Assembly (NCBI GenBank): GCA_947095585.1 | Contig: OX352763.1 | Location: 21,997,462-22,061,461, forward strand | Direction of reading: 5' to 3' | From: Nephrocerus scutellatus | Taxonomy: Eukaryota; Arthropoda; Insecta; Diptera; Pipunculidae | DNA: 64,000 nt | Part shown: positions 41,999 to 53,650 of the stretch, piece by piece | Position numbering within the stretch: the first letter of the stretch is position 1 | Layout: the number at the start of each line of letters is the position of its first letter | Position numbers and translations under genes: made by a program | The notes under the pieces: generated by a model | Told to the model about the DNA's origin: nothing | What the model saw: only the letters and a program-made list of their open reading frames with translations | Database searches by the model: none

Positions 41999-42976
41999 AA
42001 AAAACAACCCATAAAAATTAAATTTTTTCCTGTAAATTCTCTAATAGGAGATAGGTATGTGTTAAAATTTGAAGAAAATCGGGCTAATTTTTAAAAAATT
42101 TACATGGACACCACACGAGTCTCAGGGCCCTATCACTCCAACAAATTTACAAAAAGTTATGTCCATCAGTGATACACATGTGTTAAAAATTTGAAGAAAA
42201 TCGAGCTAAATTTTAAAAAATTTATATGGGCACCCCTTGGCCCTCAGGGCCAAAAATTTGTTCCATCAGAGATACAGAGGTGTATAAAATTTGAAGAAAA
42301 TCGGGTTAATTTCTTTGAAAAATTTTTATGGGGCCCCTCGACCGCGGCCACCAAATTTTTTGCAAAATATATATAAAATATATATAAATGTATATAAAAT
42401 TTAAAAAAATTCGGGTTAATTTTTTAAAAAAAAATTTTGGGCCTGGGGCCCGGGGGTCTCCAAAAATTTTACAAAAAGTGTTTTTCATCGGAGATACATA
42501 CGTATATAAAATTTGAAGAAAATCGGGTTAATTTTTTTTTTTAAATGTAGGGGCCCCACGAACCCGGGGCTCAGGGTCTCCAAAATTTTTACAAAAAGTG
42601 TTGCCTATCGCAGATACACGCGTATATAAAATTTAAAGAAAATCGGGTTATTTTTTAAAAAAAAACTCATGGGGTCCCACGAACCCGGGGCCCGGAGTCT
42701 CCAAAATTTTTACAAAAAGTGTTGTCTATCAGAGATACACATGTGTGTAAAATTTGAAGAAAATCGAGTAAAATTTTGTAAAATATTTGTATGGAAGCCC
42801 CCCGACCCCGAGGCCCGAGGAGCCTCAAATTTTAATAGAAAGTGTTGTCTCCGGAAAGACACATGTGTGCAAAATTTCAATAAAATCGGGCAGTGGGTTA
42901 AAAATTGATCGCAAGATTCCACGACAGACGACCGACCGACCCACGGGCAAGTGAAGTTAATATAGAGAATTAAAAA
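41999..42976 (+). mobile_element. satellite-bearing dispersed element, copy B (fullest)
   Basis: A paralogue of copy A with the same left end (AAAACAACCCATAAAAATTA) and the same unit order. Markers lie near 42070, 42192, 42293, 42405, 42516, 42636, 42758 and 42877. It keeps the terminal unit and full right end: GTGGGTTAAAAATTGATCGC, AAGATTCCACGACAGACGAC, CGACCGACCCACGGGCAAGT, GAAGTTAATATAGAGAATTA. One unit was deleted partially near 42250 and another gained TATATAAA repeats near 42367-42390. No coding capacity, so movement would need trans-acting enzymes. Confidence 0.85.
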
Positions 42977-43314
42977 ATATTATAAAGTCTAGTTTGATTT
43001 TCTCGTTGAATCCCCTTCTCTGTCTAAAAAACGGAAAGCTCGGGAGTAGTAGTAGGTCGTTTTACGGAATTAAATTTTTAATTTTTTAATTATTTCTTTT
43101 TAAATCATGAAAATTTAAAAGAAAAGAGTCAAATTTCAAATTATCATGAAAGGCCTGAATTGGAGGAAGTTACGAGGAACCGCAGAGAATCATCATCAAG
43201 AGAATCATTTTTCGTTTGTTAGGCCTGGTACTCCAAACGAATCCGGTACAATTAACTGTCGAGTTGTGGGCATTCAAGAAATAAGTCAGCTAGTTCCTGA
43301 AAGACCGAATTTTT

Positions 43315-43545
43315 CAATAGATGCTCCAAGAATTTTGAAGGCTCACGTATGTCTTTTTTTTGTTATATTTTCTTGGTCAAGGTTTTTTGTAGTTTTCCTT
43401 GACCATGATCCATTCATTAAAGCATTTGGACTCGCATCGTTTTAGTTTCGTGAACGTTTTTTCCGTATTGCTTTTTTCAATGAATCAGGGAGAATTCCGA
43501 GAAAATAAAATTGAAACCGGCTACAAACGTGAGAAATGTGATATA
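43315..43545. repeat. interspersed repeat R, copy 2
   Basis: Matches 17732-17968 from CCAAGAATTTTGAAGGCTCA to ACAAACGTGAGAAATGTGAT without the 37-bp duplication. Upstream, 43146-43314 stays open on the plus strand (TINCRVVGIQEISQLVPERP) and may belong to the same unidentified element. The stretch 42977-43145 is AT-rich and unrecognised. Confidence 0.7.
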
Positions 43546-43689
43546 TTGTAAATCACATTTTTCCGATTTAATTCTGAATTTTAATAAAGTAGCCCACCTT
43601 ATTGCCATGGCGCAAGTCATTCAGGGAGTATTCCCTTGGCAATAAGTTTAAATATATAAAAAAAAAAAAATGCTATCGTCATTTTTATG

Positions 43690-43795
43690 GAACTTTCAAT
43701 GCCCAAGTAATGGAAAAGAGATCATTAACAAAAATGAGAAAGAGTGTCGGGGACAAAACAGAACCCTGCGTTATCTATCTGACTTCTATTCGTTT
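43690..43795 (-). pseudogene. CR1-like LINE RT fragment
   Basis: On the minus strand QGSVLSPTLFLIFVNDLFS is recognisable, matching VPQGSVLSPTLFLIFINDVI of the element at 50.97-52.27 kb; the DNA (AAAATGAGAAAGAGTGTCGG, GGACAAAACAGAACCCTGCG) is nearly identical over about 60 bp. Only this motif survives. Confidence 0.75.
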
Positions 43796-45984
43796 AGTCA
43801 AATCTATAAGCGAACATTCAAATAAGAGTGACAAAATATGCAAACTAAACAAAACTTCTAAAATACCAAAAGCTATGTTAGAACATTTCAAAATAAATAA
43901 ATTAGTTGGGCTTTCATTTACTCCCTTTCTACATAACTTAATGTTTCCTACTACGCTGAATTTGTTTCTTTACCAGGCAATTCTTGTAAGATGGAGAAGG
44001 AAAGAAAAAAAAATGTTCATTCACAGGTTTTTAATGTTAAACTAAAAAAGAGTTTTTAGCTGAAAAGCTTGGGTTAAACCGAAAAATTTTCAAATTTAAG
44101 TTCTTCGTCATGAAATGAGAAACACAGAACAAGTCAGAAAATTGTCTTAGAATTTTCCTTATTTTGGGGTTTTGGATAGAAACATCAGACTTATGATTTA
44201 GAGGAGACATCATTCTTCTAACCGTATATCTTTTAAATCAAAAGAAACAAAACAGAAAAAAAAACCCCTAAAGCTAATTAACACCTCTAGCTGCTGTTTT
44301 CAGTTTCCTGAAGCCGTTCTTCTCTCTGGAATAAAGCATCAGAGGCTACCCAAGTTGCATGATCTGATTTGCATTTTATTATTTCATTTCTTGCTGCTCG
44401 TGGTTCAAAAGTGAAATGAACGACGCGCAGCAGTTGAGCAGTTGAGCTGCTTAACTTATTCCAAGAAATTAGACGACGCTAATCTCTTCCTTCCCTGGTG
44501 TAACATCACTTGAGGCAGTTACCCCTACTGGTTGACTCTGACTATACCAGCGCAAGACGTGATGATGCCAAATGGTGAGTAAAAAGAAAGTGAACTTTCA
44601 ATCACTTTGCTTGAATGCATATTGATTTGAGTTGACGTCAGGTCTGGAAGTTGTGTTGTAGGGGTGGAAGGAGAACACAGCCGTACCATCGAGCGGGTAT
44701 GGCGTGCAAGAATCCAATAATAATGTGTCGTCGAGGAAAGGTGGATGGGTCTATATATGGGTTGCTACCCATTCTTTCATTATCGTAATGGCAAAATAAA
44801 TAAAGCCACAACGGGTTACTCATACGCCTCAGTGCGGTGCCCAGTGCTTATTTAACCGTAGCTGAATTCAGGAACACAACAAACAACCCATCTCATTGTC
44901 CGTTGTCGTTATCCATTCGGACACAGTGCTGTAATACTGGCAATGTTTACGGACGCTCAGTTCTCAGTATAATAAGCCGCTAAAGTGGGTGACCGTCCCG
45001 GCCCGGACTGGCGGCCACAACAAAAAAAAAAGTAAAAGTAAAAATTAAAAACGGATTATGAAGTCGAGCAAAGTGCTGGAATGACTGTGGGCTATTGGAT
45101 GTATTTCTATTTGCGAGTTGGTGGATTGCTAATGGCACGAGTATAGTACTAAGTGGGCAGATGTCTGTACTTCTTTGGAGCAGACATTTTTGGTCAAATG
45201 TTTTTTTTCCAACGGCAGCAGTCTGTGGTGTCATCGTCGAAGAACACATCGCGAAATTCAATTCATTTCCATTTGTCCTTTTCCTTCTGTTCTGCACCTA
45301 ACCTTCATAAGGAAGTCGAAAGTGATAGAATAAACTTTGGGTTGCATTCCTAGTTACGCTCGTTATATGAATGATATGTCTGCTTTGGGTTTTCGATTTT
45401 CATGCGGGTTGAGGGAGTTCCCAAAAGTTCCCAAATCCAAAGCAGTTTGAGTCACGTGCGCGCTTCATGTTTTATTATTTCACAGACGATGCCTGTCGGG
45501 AAGTCTAGCGGAGTTCCGGTAAAACTTTTCTGCATTGTTTTAAAGACATTTTCGTCAAGTCGAGAACTTATTTATTTTGTCGACGGTATGTGTAGAGGTA
45601 ACAGAGAATGTTATAAGGTAAATTTTGGGGATTTTTTTTTGTTCGTGAGCAAAACATTTAGTTCTTGCTTAGCCATTACGTTCACTCGATGTAGTGAAGT
45701 TATTTTTTCGGCTAACAAACTATCGAGCATAACTCTGGAACTAATAGGAAGATGGGGCGGTACATAAACTCCCTCGTATTAATGCATTATAGTGGGTTTA
45801 AGTGAGCGGAAAGTCGTGGATATATTTATTTTATTGAAAAAATATTGTAATGCTACGAAACTGCAATAAATCTTTCATGTCTGAGGTGCACCAATTTAAC
45901 CTTCGTTGTACCAAATCGATTTATATTACTTTATAACTAAGCGAGATTTCGTCCAATCTCGTGTGGCGAAAAATAACCTCAAGA
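43796..45984. other. unique island, no gene recognised
   Basis: Open frames at 45402-45767 (plus strand) and on the minus strand opposite it have no motif I recognise. AT content is moderate. No RNA gene or repeat seen. Confidence 0.4.
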
Positions 45985-46205
45985 GACCCTTAAAAGACCC
46001 CAAAAGACCATCTAACGAACCCAAAAATCCGAAAAGAATCATAATAGGACCCCAAAAGACACCTGAAAGTCCCACAAAAGGCTCCAAAAAAGACCACCGA
46101 AAGACCCTCAAAAGACTTTTCAAAAATAACCTTAAAAGAGCCATAAATGATCATCAAAATACCCCAAAAGACCCCCAAAAGACCATCTAAAGACACCGAA
46201 AAGAC
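45985..46205 (+). repeat. degenerate AAGACCCC minisatellite
   Basis: AAAAGACCCC, AAAAGACCATCTAA and CCCAAAAGACACC-type words repeat about every 10-20 bp. It is the complement in composition of 33120-33500. The long lysine- and proline-rich frame here is a by-product. Confidence 0.75.
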
Positions 46206-46465
46206 CATACCGAATTTTATACAAATTGATCGAGAACTGGCTTAGTCTCCAAGATTCCAGACCTTAATGGCCATATCCAAGAATTTCCATAGGAACAAGT
46301 CTTAAAGTCGCATAGTAGTCTGCTTACCGAATTTCATGGAAATCGCTTGAGAAATGGCTTAGTTCCCGAAATTCGAGGCCACATTGACCGTACCCCAAAA
46401 TTTACATTGGAACATAATTCATAAAAATCACTTGAGAAATGACTTAGTTACAAGAAATCAAATAT
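46206..46465 (+). repeat. diverged direct repeats, about 110-115 bp
   Basis: CCGAATTTTATACAAATTGA followed by TCGAGAACTGGCTTAGTC (46211) recurs as CCGAATTTCATGGAAATCGC followed by TTGAGAAATGGCTTAGTTC (46327), and partially as CATAAAAATCACTTGAGAAA followed by TGACTTAGTTAC (46422). Its AATTTCATGGAAATCGCTTG motif belongs to the same general class as the other fly satellites in the window. Confidence 0.65.
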
Positions 46466-46469
46466 ATAA

Positions 46470-46605
46470 CACAAAATCGCAGCACAAAATACAAAGATCA
46501 GCAGCTGTTGGCATAACTGGAGGAGTTCGGCCCGGTTCCACCGATGCTGTAAACACAATCCTACACTTACTACCTCCCTCAATATTTGCTTTACCAATTA
46601 ATTAA
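46470..46605 (+). pseudogene. LOA-like LINE, RT thumb fragment
   Basis: Reads QRSAAVGITGGVRPGSTDAV and then NTILHLLPPSIFALP, the block between RT and RNase H seen also at 7070-7140 (VQRSAILCMSGALRIIPSAA). A 130-bp fragment, ended by a stop. Confidence 0.7.
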
Positions 46606-47175
46606 GACTTTCTAAGAATGTACAAGAAGACCATCACAGAAGCCAAGTGACGCTTTTGCATGGATTTCTGCCAATCAATCCAAGCCACCAGGGACTCTAA
46701 AATTTGTAAAATCCTATCCAAAGAGAGCACCTGTCTGACTTTTGTCATGAAAGCAGACAGTGACTATCTGCGATAGAATCTCTGGATCTTTTAACAGCAG
46801 TTATGATTGCGTAGATAATTTGGAGAGGTTGCATGCTAAGCATCCAGTTCCTCGTGGTGTAATGGATAATATCATTAGCCGGGAAAAGGTTTCCTGGGTT
46901 CTAAGAAGTTTTTCGGTCTACAAGTCTACTGGCCTGGATGGCATACAGCCGATTATCCTACACAAATCACTGGAGCTGTTGACTCTCTGGGAAATGAAGA
47001 TTTTTAAAAGTTGTCTTCTACATAACTATGCCCCCGAAGCTGCAGATGAGTTAGGGTGGTTCTCACACCCAAAGTAGGCAGAAGAGGACATGAATCAGCG
47101 AAGGAATTTTAGGCCTATCAGTTTCTCATCGTTCTTACTAAAGGCTCTGGAGCGCATTTTAGATCATCAAACCAC
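46606..47175 (+). pseudogene. LOA-like LINE, linker and RT start
   Basis: Reads YKKTITEAK, a stop, then RFCMDFCQSIQATRDSKI, then DNIISREKVSWVLRSFSVYK at 46866, STGLDGIQPIILHKSLELL, IFKSCLLHNYAPEA near 47010 and, in another frame, NFRPISFSSFLLKALERILD near 47107. These are the N-terminal RT motifs of R1/LOA-type elements in the correct order. The palm and later domains are missing, replaced by ORF1-like sequence of another copy. Confidence 0.85.
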
Positions 47176-47189
47176 ACAGCGTCCGTAGG

Positions 47190-47701
47190 TTCTTTCCACA
47201 GAGTTTAAAGCTATCTTCGGATAAGGCTCTAGCCACAATCGCGGCGCAGATTGCCCGACTGCAAAGTGGAAAGTCATACAGAGGAAGCAGGAAGGTTGAC
47301 TCCTCCACCTCGTATTGGCTATTGACGACGCCTGCATGAGTAGACTTAACACCTTCATAGGAAAAATTGGGTTCCGCTTTGGTCATGTAAAGCTAATCCT
47401 TAAAAGCACCGATAAGGATTTAGCAACTGGCGGCGGTACTTCAACTAGAGAGAAAGCCCCCTCCTCTTTAAACACTGCCGATGGGCAAGAAAATAAAGAA
47501 AATTCCGCGGTAACACTCTCCACTCAGGCACCGCAACCATCCACTTCGACCAACAACGCTACTGGGCACGTTGATCAATATGGCTCAGGTGCCTCCCCTA
47601 GGAAGAAGGTCATTAGACCAAGTACTTCGACCAGCAGGTACAACGGGCAGACCATAAAAAAGACCAATTACTCCGGCAAGGTAATTTATGAGCACCATTA
47701 G
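47190..47701 (+). pseudogene. LOA-like LINE ORF1 C-terminus
   Basis: From about 47315 an open frame of about 128 codons starts RLNTFIGKIGFRFGHVKLIL and continues into a long polar S/T/N-rich tail (APQPSTSTNNATGHVDQYGS) ending TAG at 47699-47701. Position directly before a recognisable ORF2 start identifies it as the gag-like ORF1 end. I see no zinc knuckles in this piece. Sequence from 47190 (IAAQIARLQSGKSYRGSRK) is probably the same ORF1 in another frame. Confidence 0.65.
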
Positions 47702-47830
47702 GGTGCTACAAGCTAATCTGCATCACGCTAAGGGCGCGTCTGCAATAGATTCGCTGATGGTAACATAACCCTTGGTCTCATTTAAGAACCCTAGGTTATC
47801 AGTGGACAAATCAAAGGTCTACGGAATAAG
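47688..47830 (+). pseudogene. LOA-like LINE ORF2 start (endonuclease N-terminus)
   Basis: ATG at 47688 opens MSTIRVLQANLHHAKGASAI, the usual first strand of the APE-type endonuclease of LOA/R1 ORF2. A frame change near 47745 leads to CNRFADGNITLGLI, a stop, then EP, the remnant of the LIQEPW motif that holds the catalytic glutamate. The start codon lies 14 nt inside the end of ORF1, in the +1 frame. The element breaks off near 47830. Confidence 0.75.
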
Positions 47831-47859
47831 GCAAGTAAGCTAATCTTTAAAAGCAGGGA

Positions 47860-48350
47860 AACAGCGCCAAGGGCAGCCTGTTTGATCAGCATAAGCATTA
47901 AATTTCTTCCAATTGTATTGTCTGGGCAGGTCCATCCAAGACCTCATCGCATCTACTAGACAGAATTCAGAACCGCTCGTTAAAACGTATTGGTGACGTA
48001 AATATCGCGAAAACAATCGAATCGCTTGAACATCGTAGGAATGTTTCCTGCTTGTCACTGTTTTATCGCTTTTTTCACAAGCGGTGTTCAAAATAAATAT
48101 CCAAATGCATTCTGCCTATTCTTGAACCCAACCGTAATACCCGTGCCTCAACTCGATCCTACGGCTCCACCATTAAGCCTATCTTCGGACAAACTAACCA
48201 ATTCGGAGTTTCTTTGTCAAGCCGTACACTTGTTATGTGAAATGAATTGTCTGATTCTGTGTTTCCGCATTTGTATGATTTGCAGTCATTTAAAACACGC
48301 GTCTTTTCCTCTCCCTAATTTCCTAACGCTCACGCTGTGCTAAGCAATAT
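47860..48350 (+). pseudogene. CR1-like LINE RT C-terminus
   Basis: Reads WAGPSKTSSHLLDRIQNRSL near 47926, then KRIGDVNIAKTIESLEHRRN, VSCLSLFYR, and in another frame NELSDSVFPHLYDLQSFKTR near 48245. This is the conserved C-terminal end of CR1/Daphne-like RT proteins (SLxHRRxxxxLxLFYR .. SVFPxxYDLQxFK). The minus-strand element at 50.97 kb ends the same way (SSVFAHHYDLQAFKT). Confidence 0.8.
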
Positions 48351-48440
48351 AAGTCAACAGGCGTCAAATCATATTAACGTGGCGACCAATTGGCTGGTCT
48401 GGAGATAACAGGGTCACCTAACTTCGTAGATAAATTTTAA
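48351..48440 (-). pseudogene. mariner transposase fragment
   Basis: The minus strand reads PVISRPANWSPR, a stop, then YDLTPVDLY, corresponding to IISRNGPVNWPPRSCDLTPL and DYF of the DD41D transposase, and includes the third catalytic aspartate region. Fewer than 30 codons remain, directly after the LINE C-terminus. Confidence 0.65.
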
Positions 48441-50559
48441 ATCAAGTCATCGGTGGTTTTATTTACTAGTTCCGACACTTGGAAAATTAACACAAAATTC
48501 ATATACGGGCATATATGACGGGTAATTATAAAGAAAAAGTAATTTTTGCATCACACTTAGCAAAGTACCTACCTACTGATGAACGCTTCATGAAGGGTCA
48601 ATCTTCAGAAATAGTAAACGTTTATATAAAACGCACTGGCCGTAGTCTGTCCAGGACTAATTCTTCTTCTTTTTCTTCTTAAAAAGAATCATATTATTGG
48701 TACGCATACAACAAGGAGGCTCTCTAATACCCATCTGCTTTTTTAATAGAACATTTTCAATACCAGAAAAGCTAAAAATACTGGGTCTGGACAATACTTC
48801 TGAAAAGCATGCATCTCCAAGCAACAATTTTCAAACACAAGGAAAAGAATTTATAAACTCCAAATATAGAATATGCCAAGAAGTCCTCTCAATTCAAGGA
48901 CATGAAATATTTGTTGGTTTTCTATTTATTTTGATTATAATATTTGGTTTAAAAGTTTACCTTAAGCATTAAATGCATTACGCGTATTTAGTCTGTTAGT
49001 GCTAATTATAATGACTCCAATTCAACTTGATGGGTATATTTTTGTTATTGAATACTACAAATACACTTCAGCTACACCAAAAATGGCCAGCAATTTCCCC
49101 CTTTTAACAAAAATGACAATGCGTGGAACAAATAATCACAGAATTGTCTCAAAGTTCTTATCGTCACAACTAACCTATCACAATACGTACACGTTAGGGT
49201 AATGCAAGGTGTCAGTGTTGTGTGTTGTCGGTCGCCGTGTCAGGGATGTTATCCTTGATGGACGATTTTCTTTCGCTGAGATATCACATTACAAAGACGA
49301 CACAGAAGTACTGTTGTGCTATCTTCTTTTTGCTGCGTGACATTAGAATTGGATGTCCTTTTCTATTTGTTATGTCTTCCCCTCATAAGGACACATAGAA
49401 AAATGTGGGTAAATGGGTAAACGAATACGAAATACAAAAATGTTTATCTTGCATCTGGTTCGGCTCTTAGCGTGTTCCCGGTTAACACTTGAGTTGATTT
49501 GTTTGCGAGCAGGGGTTGAATTCGCTCGCAATTTGCAAGCAATCCGACGGATATTTCTTTACAGTTTGGTGGGTGCGTGGTGGAGGCAAATTACACATCA
49601 ACTTTAAGGAGACACACATTTTTCTTAATATTTACCGACAAGATTTGATTGTTCACGATGTACAGTGGGAGAAGTCGGCAAACTAAAAAGAAGGACGCAA
49701 TCCATCCCATCCGCCATCCCCATTCCTTGTACACCGTCTTCGATGAAACTTTTCTGTTTGGACTCCCCGAAAAAGTTTTGTAGAATGCATCTTCTTAAGT
49801 TGTTCATTGTGTACAGCATCCACAGTTAAAGTGAAAGTTCTAATGTTTACAGATTTCACGTCATTATCTATATACACATTATACATACAGATAATATGAC
49901 ATATATGTATGTAATTGCTTGGTTGTTTATGTTTGTTTGTTGCTTTATCTTTTCCTTTATCTCATCCATTGAGTCCTGAATTGGACACAAATAATAGATG
50001 TCACAGGTATTCGCATTAGAAGACCCAGAGCTTTTCTATACAGAAAATAAATTTATAAACATATACCACCTTCTTATAAATGCATACGGCATCTAAGTAC
50101 TAGGTATTGTCTGTAGTTAAAGTGTAAGTTAGACTCCGAATTGTCCAAGCCGACGGCAGAAAATCATGTCAATCGCATTTAGCCTTAAATGCGTTTTTTC
50201 TTTCAGTATTTTTGTTACATCCTGATTTATTCGTTTATCATCCAGGATTTCTTGTAATTGAAGGGATAAACGTATTGCAGTATTTTCTATGTTTGAAACA
50301 CACGTCAGCTGTTATCATCATTCATTTCGAACGCGTATTGTCGGATATCTGTTGACAAACTTTGAAAGCACAGAATAAAATCTTCTGTACATTTGTTAGT
50401 TAAACAGAATTTAAGTTAAAAAGACCGTAAGACTGATGATGGAACTTAACATTGACGCACTATTTTGTTTTATTAGATGAAATGGGGTTTTCATTAAGCA
50501 CGCCCTATTTTGTTTTTCAAATAACACAGTTTTTCTTTGAGATATCAAATTAAGTTAAA
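48441..50559. other. unique stretch with one membrane-like small ORF
   Basis: A frame at 48697-48972 (about 90 codons) follows a T/C-rich tract and ends with a hydrophobic segment, FVGFLFILIIIFGLKVYLKH, like a C-terminal membrane anchor. No family is recognised and it may be chance. The rest has no repeat or gene I can name. Confidence 0.4.
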
Positions 50560-50930
50560 GTACCACTGGATTCCATAAGTTATGAAATACAACACCATTG
50601 AAATGTCCTACACGGAATGGTCTGCACGAACACAATTTTTGATGACATTCGTGCGATATGCTGGCAATTTCGCGTTAGATGTTGGTACTAAGGTTGTCTT
50701 AAACACTATGTCAGAGAGAGTGGAATTGACCTAGTAGCCAAAAAAAAAAAACTCTAGGGTCAAATCACACAATCGAGGTGGCCAATTGATTCCTTCATTT
50801 CTGGTGATAACACGACGGTTACCACTGAGTCGTTGTTTGGCCAGCTGTTTCGCACTCGGCGACAAATTGAAAGCACTACTCTTAAAGCCAATTTCTTCCA
50901 ATTTATTCCAAAAATAGTCGGTCATCAACG
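50560..50930 (-). pseudogene. mariner transposase C-terminal remnant
   Basis: On the minus strand RRVITRNEGINWPPRLCDLT is followed by LEFFFFGY, matching SRNGPVNWPPRSCDLTPLDY and FLWGY; here the third catalytic aspartate is gone. Downstream sequence to about 50560 is decayed. The upstream part (FNLSPSAKQLAKQRLSGN) may be the CHTAR region. It is distinct from the 8.5-kb element in most residues, so an older or different mariner family. Confidence 0.65.
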
Positions 50931-50964
50931 TCCGGTAGGAATATAGAAACGGATGAACATACGA

Positions 50965-52270
50965 ATGTTGCTTTTTTTATAATTCGCGCACGCTTAAAGG
51001 GGTTCGCACCCTTATAACGCTCGGCTATATGCTTGGCAAAGCGTGGGCGTTATGGAAAAGGAGGAGAAAAGAGAAGATGTCTATGAGCTTGTGTCTTGAA
51101 TGCCTGTAGATCATAGTGATGTGCGAAGACAGAGCTTGGCAGAGCATTCCACAGATCTGTTGTACGGCTGAAAAACGAATCCCTGAATTTAACTGTACGT
51201 CCGAAGATTGGCTTGAGGGTAAACTGATGAGCATTTAGAGCGCCACGAGTATCACGGTTGTATTCAAGGAGAGGTGGTAGTAACTGGCATTTTCTCTCCA
51301 GCACCGCTGGTGGAAGAAACTATAAAACAGTGACAAGCAGGAAACGTTTCATCGGTGTTCAAGGGAATCTATTGATTTCGCTATATTTGCGTCACCGATA
51401 AGTTTTATCGCACGGTTTGGTATTCTATCAAGCTGATGCAAGGTAGTTTTTGCACTCAAGTTTAGGGCGAATAAAAGCCTTGTAGATAGTAGCCAGATTA
51501 GAGGGAGTGAAATATTTGTTGCACCGGGTTAGAAAACCTAAACATTTCGCCGCATTTTTGGCGACTGTAAATATGTGGTCATTCAAACGAAGTTTGTCGT
51601 TAACGCACATACCGAGAATTTCGAGATTTTCAGTTTCCTCGGTGCAAGTGCTATTCATGGATGATGACATGGGATTTAGGATTTTGTTTAAATGACAGGA
51701 GACAGCGTTGGGAGCATTGGAAGCGTTAAATTCTACTCGATTGTTTTCTCACCATTGTATGATGCTGTCTAGGTCAGAATTTAACGTGCTTATCATACGT
51801 ATAGTTGTTTGAGTTCCACATGAGAAGTGGATGGATGTTCCTCAAACTTACTCGTATATGAGAAGCTCTTGTCAGCGAAACAGTGAAATGGATTACAAGT
51901 CACAGATATGACATCATTAATAAAGATGAGAAAGAGTGTCGGGGACAAAACTGAGCCCTGCGGAACCCCAGCATTAAAGTAATGTACTTTAGTCTTGAAA
52001 CCGTCCAATAAAGCTTGAATTGAGCGGTCCAAAAGAGAGCTTCAAATCCAGTGAAGCCGTTTGTCATCGACTCCATAAGCATGCATTTTGGACAAAAGTT
52101 CTTGATACCAATCTGTGTCAAATGCCTTAGAAATATCAAGCGCAATAGCTTTGCTTTTCTATAAATTGTTGCAAAAATCGGTTCCACTGTTCGGTGAGAT
52201 ATACCATCATACCATCACCAGTAGAACGTTGCCGTGATGCTGTGTGTCGCGAACTTATTGCTAATCTCCC
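50965..52270 (-). pseudogene. CR1-like LINE reverse transcriptase, 3' half
   Basis: From 52270 downward: STGDGMMVYLTEQWNRF near 52200, a degraded DISKAFD block, then FNAGVPQGSVLSPTLFLIFI and NDVI near 51970 and CFADKSFSY near 51880 (family YADDS, the second aspartate replaced by lysine). Next come NLEILGMCVNDKLRLNDHIF near 51640, AAKCLGFLTRCNKYFTPSNL near 51555, and the C-terminus TTDLWNALPSSVFAHHYDLQ near 51150 with a terminal RPRFAKHIAERYKG at about 51020. Frames change at least four times. The 3' end near 50970 is close to the protein end. Confidence 0.85.
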
Positions 52271-52289
52271 AACTGAAATTTCAGAAATT

Positions 52290-53650
52290 TCTTGACTCAT
52301 CTCAGATGGCGTAAATAAAATAAGTTTTTCAGCTCCATGAAAGTAGCTCTACCCTTTTTCACAGCGCTATTTACGTGTTCATTGTAATACAAGAATGTAT
52401 CCAAATAAACACCCAAATACCGTATGACCGTCTTTGTTGGAATTTGAAAGCTATCCGCAGCAGTTATCTGTATGTTTTTCCATTTTCGTTGAAGATTAGA
52501 GGGGTGCGGAACAGTATAATTTCGCATTTTGAATAGCTGATCTTAAGCTTCCATGTTTCGCAGTATGCCAGAAATTCATTGAATTTTCTTTCTTGAGCCG
52601 TGTACGTATAGCATAAGCTAGGGACGCATCCATATCCTTCAGCACTTCGGAAATAAAAATATTTAACAGAATTGGCGCCATTACTGCGCCCTGTGGAAGG
52701 CCGTTACAGCGTGTATTGTCGAGTGGTTTTGTTTGAACCCAAATTGGTACCGCGGTATGATCTCCTTTTCGTCGCACACGTTCAACATTGACTTACCAAT
52801 AACCACTTTTAAGACTTTCTCGATATTAGGCAAGAGATTGATTCTGGCTATAGTTCGTAGGATCAGATGGATCTTTCTTTTTTTTTTTTTTTTGATTATT
52901 TGAAAAACCTTCGATGTGTTCCGACAACTTGGGAGGTAGTGATTATTGAGCAAGTTATTCAAAATTACGCAGTATTTCCTTTTGATATCGACTGAAAGGT
53001 GTTTCAACACGATATTGGGAATGTTATCTAAACCAGTCGAGGGCTTGTTGTTCAGTTTCCTGAAAATGTCAGTGAGTTCAGTCATCGCCGATAAGTAGTT
53101 GTTTGGTCTTGCGTTAGTTCTTCCGCTTTCATGTCGTCTGTGAAATACACTAAAGCTTCCGATCGAGAAATTGTGGAGATTATGAAATCCATGCAATTCC
53201 TCGTTCATCGTATCCGCAGAACTACTTGGGAGGTTTCCTATTTGGTGCTCCGTTTCAAAATGCGATCCAATAAGATTAAGCTTTTTGACACCCTCGTCAA
53301 CAATTAATAAGTTGTTGACGATTAATTCCCGCTCGAGAAATAAGATGCCCCGAAACAATTGGTATCTTCAATTCCGGCACAGTAAGAAAGTTACGAAGCT
53401 CGATTTATTTTCGGGAACATGTTCCTCGAGTCGGACTTTATAATTTTTTCTGCTCGGTGCTTCCAATAATTGTTAACACTGTTTCGGAATTGTTGTTCCA
53501 ACAGGGTTTTCTCATTTCTCAAAAGGGACTTGAGTCTCATTAGATCACTGTTGCCCACTACACCAATAACCAAAGACCATTGTTGACAGTTTGCAAGATC
53601 ACTATCGTCGAAGATGTCTAACCAATTATTTTTGCACTATAGTCCGAAAT
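52290..53650 (-). pseudogene. Jockey-group LINE reverse transcriptase
   Basis: A different LINE placed just upstream in the same direction. The minus strand carries a linker (LKSLLRNEKTLLEQQFRNSV near 53540). An open frame of about 225 codons at 52681-53358 follows, with LTDIFRKLNNKPSTGLDNIP near 53070, IKRKYCVILNNLLNNHYLPS, IARINLLPNIEKVLKVVIGK near 52840 and PRYQFGFKQNHSTIHAVTAF near 52740. Then come NGLPQGAVMAPILLNIFISE near 52700 (RT motif 4/5) and TVIRYLGVYLDTFLYYNEHV near 52420. The palm IDFEKAFD segment is deleted between HAVTAF and NGLPQG. A poly(A)-like lysine run near 52880 interrupts motif 2. Confidence 0.85.

Noticed and set aside
43602..44045. 147-codon plus-strand open frame
   Set aside because: Part of it is the antisense of a CR1-like RT motif (43690-43795); the rest has no features.
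45402..45767. 121-codon plus-strand open frame
   Set aside because: No recognisable domain, and the opposite strand is about equally open; chance frame more likely.
45985..46190. Lysine/proline-rich open frame of about 94 codons
   Set aside because: Entirely produced by the AAGACCCC minisatellite.
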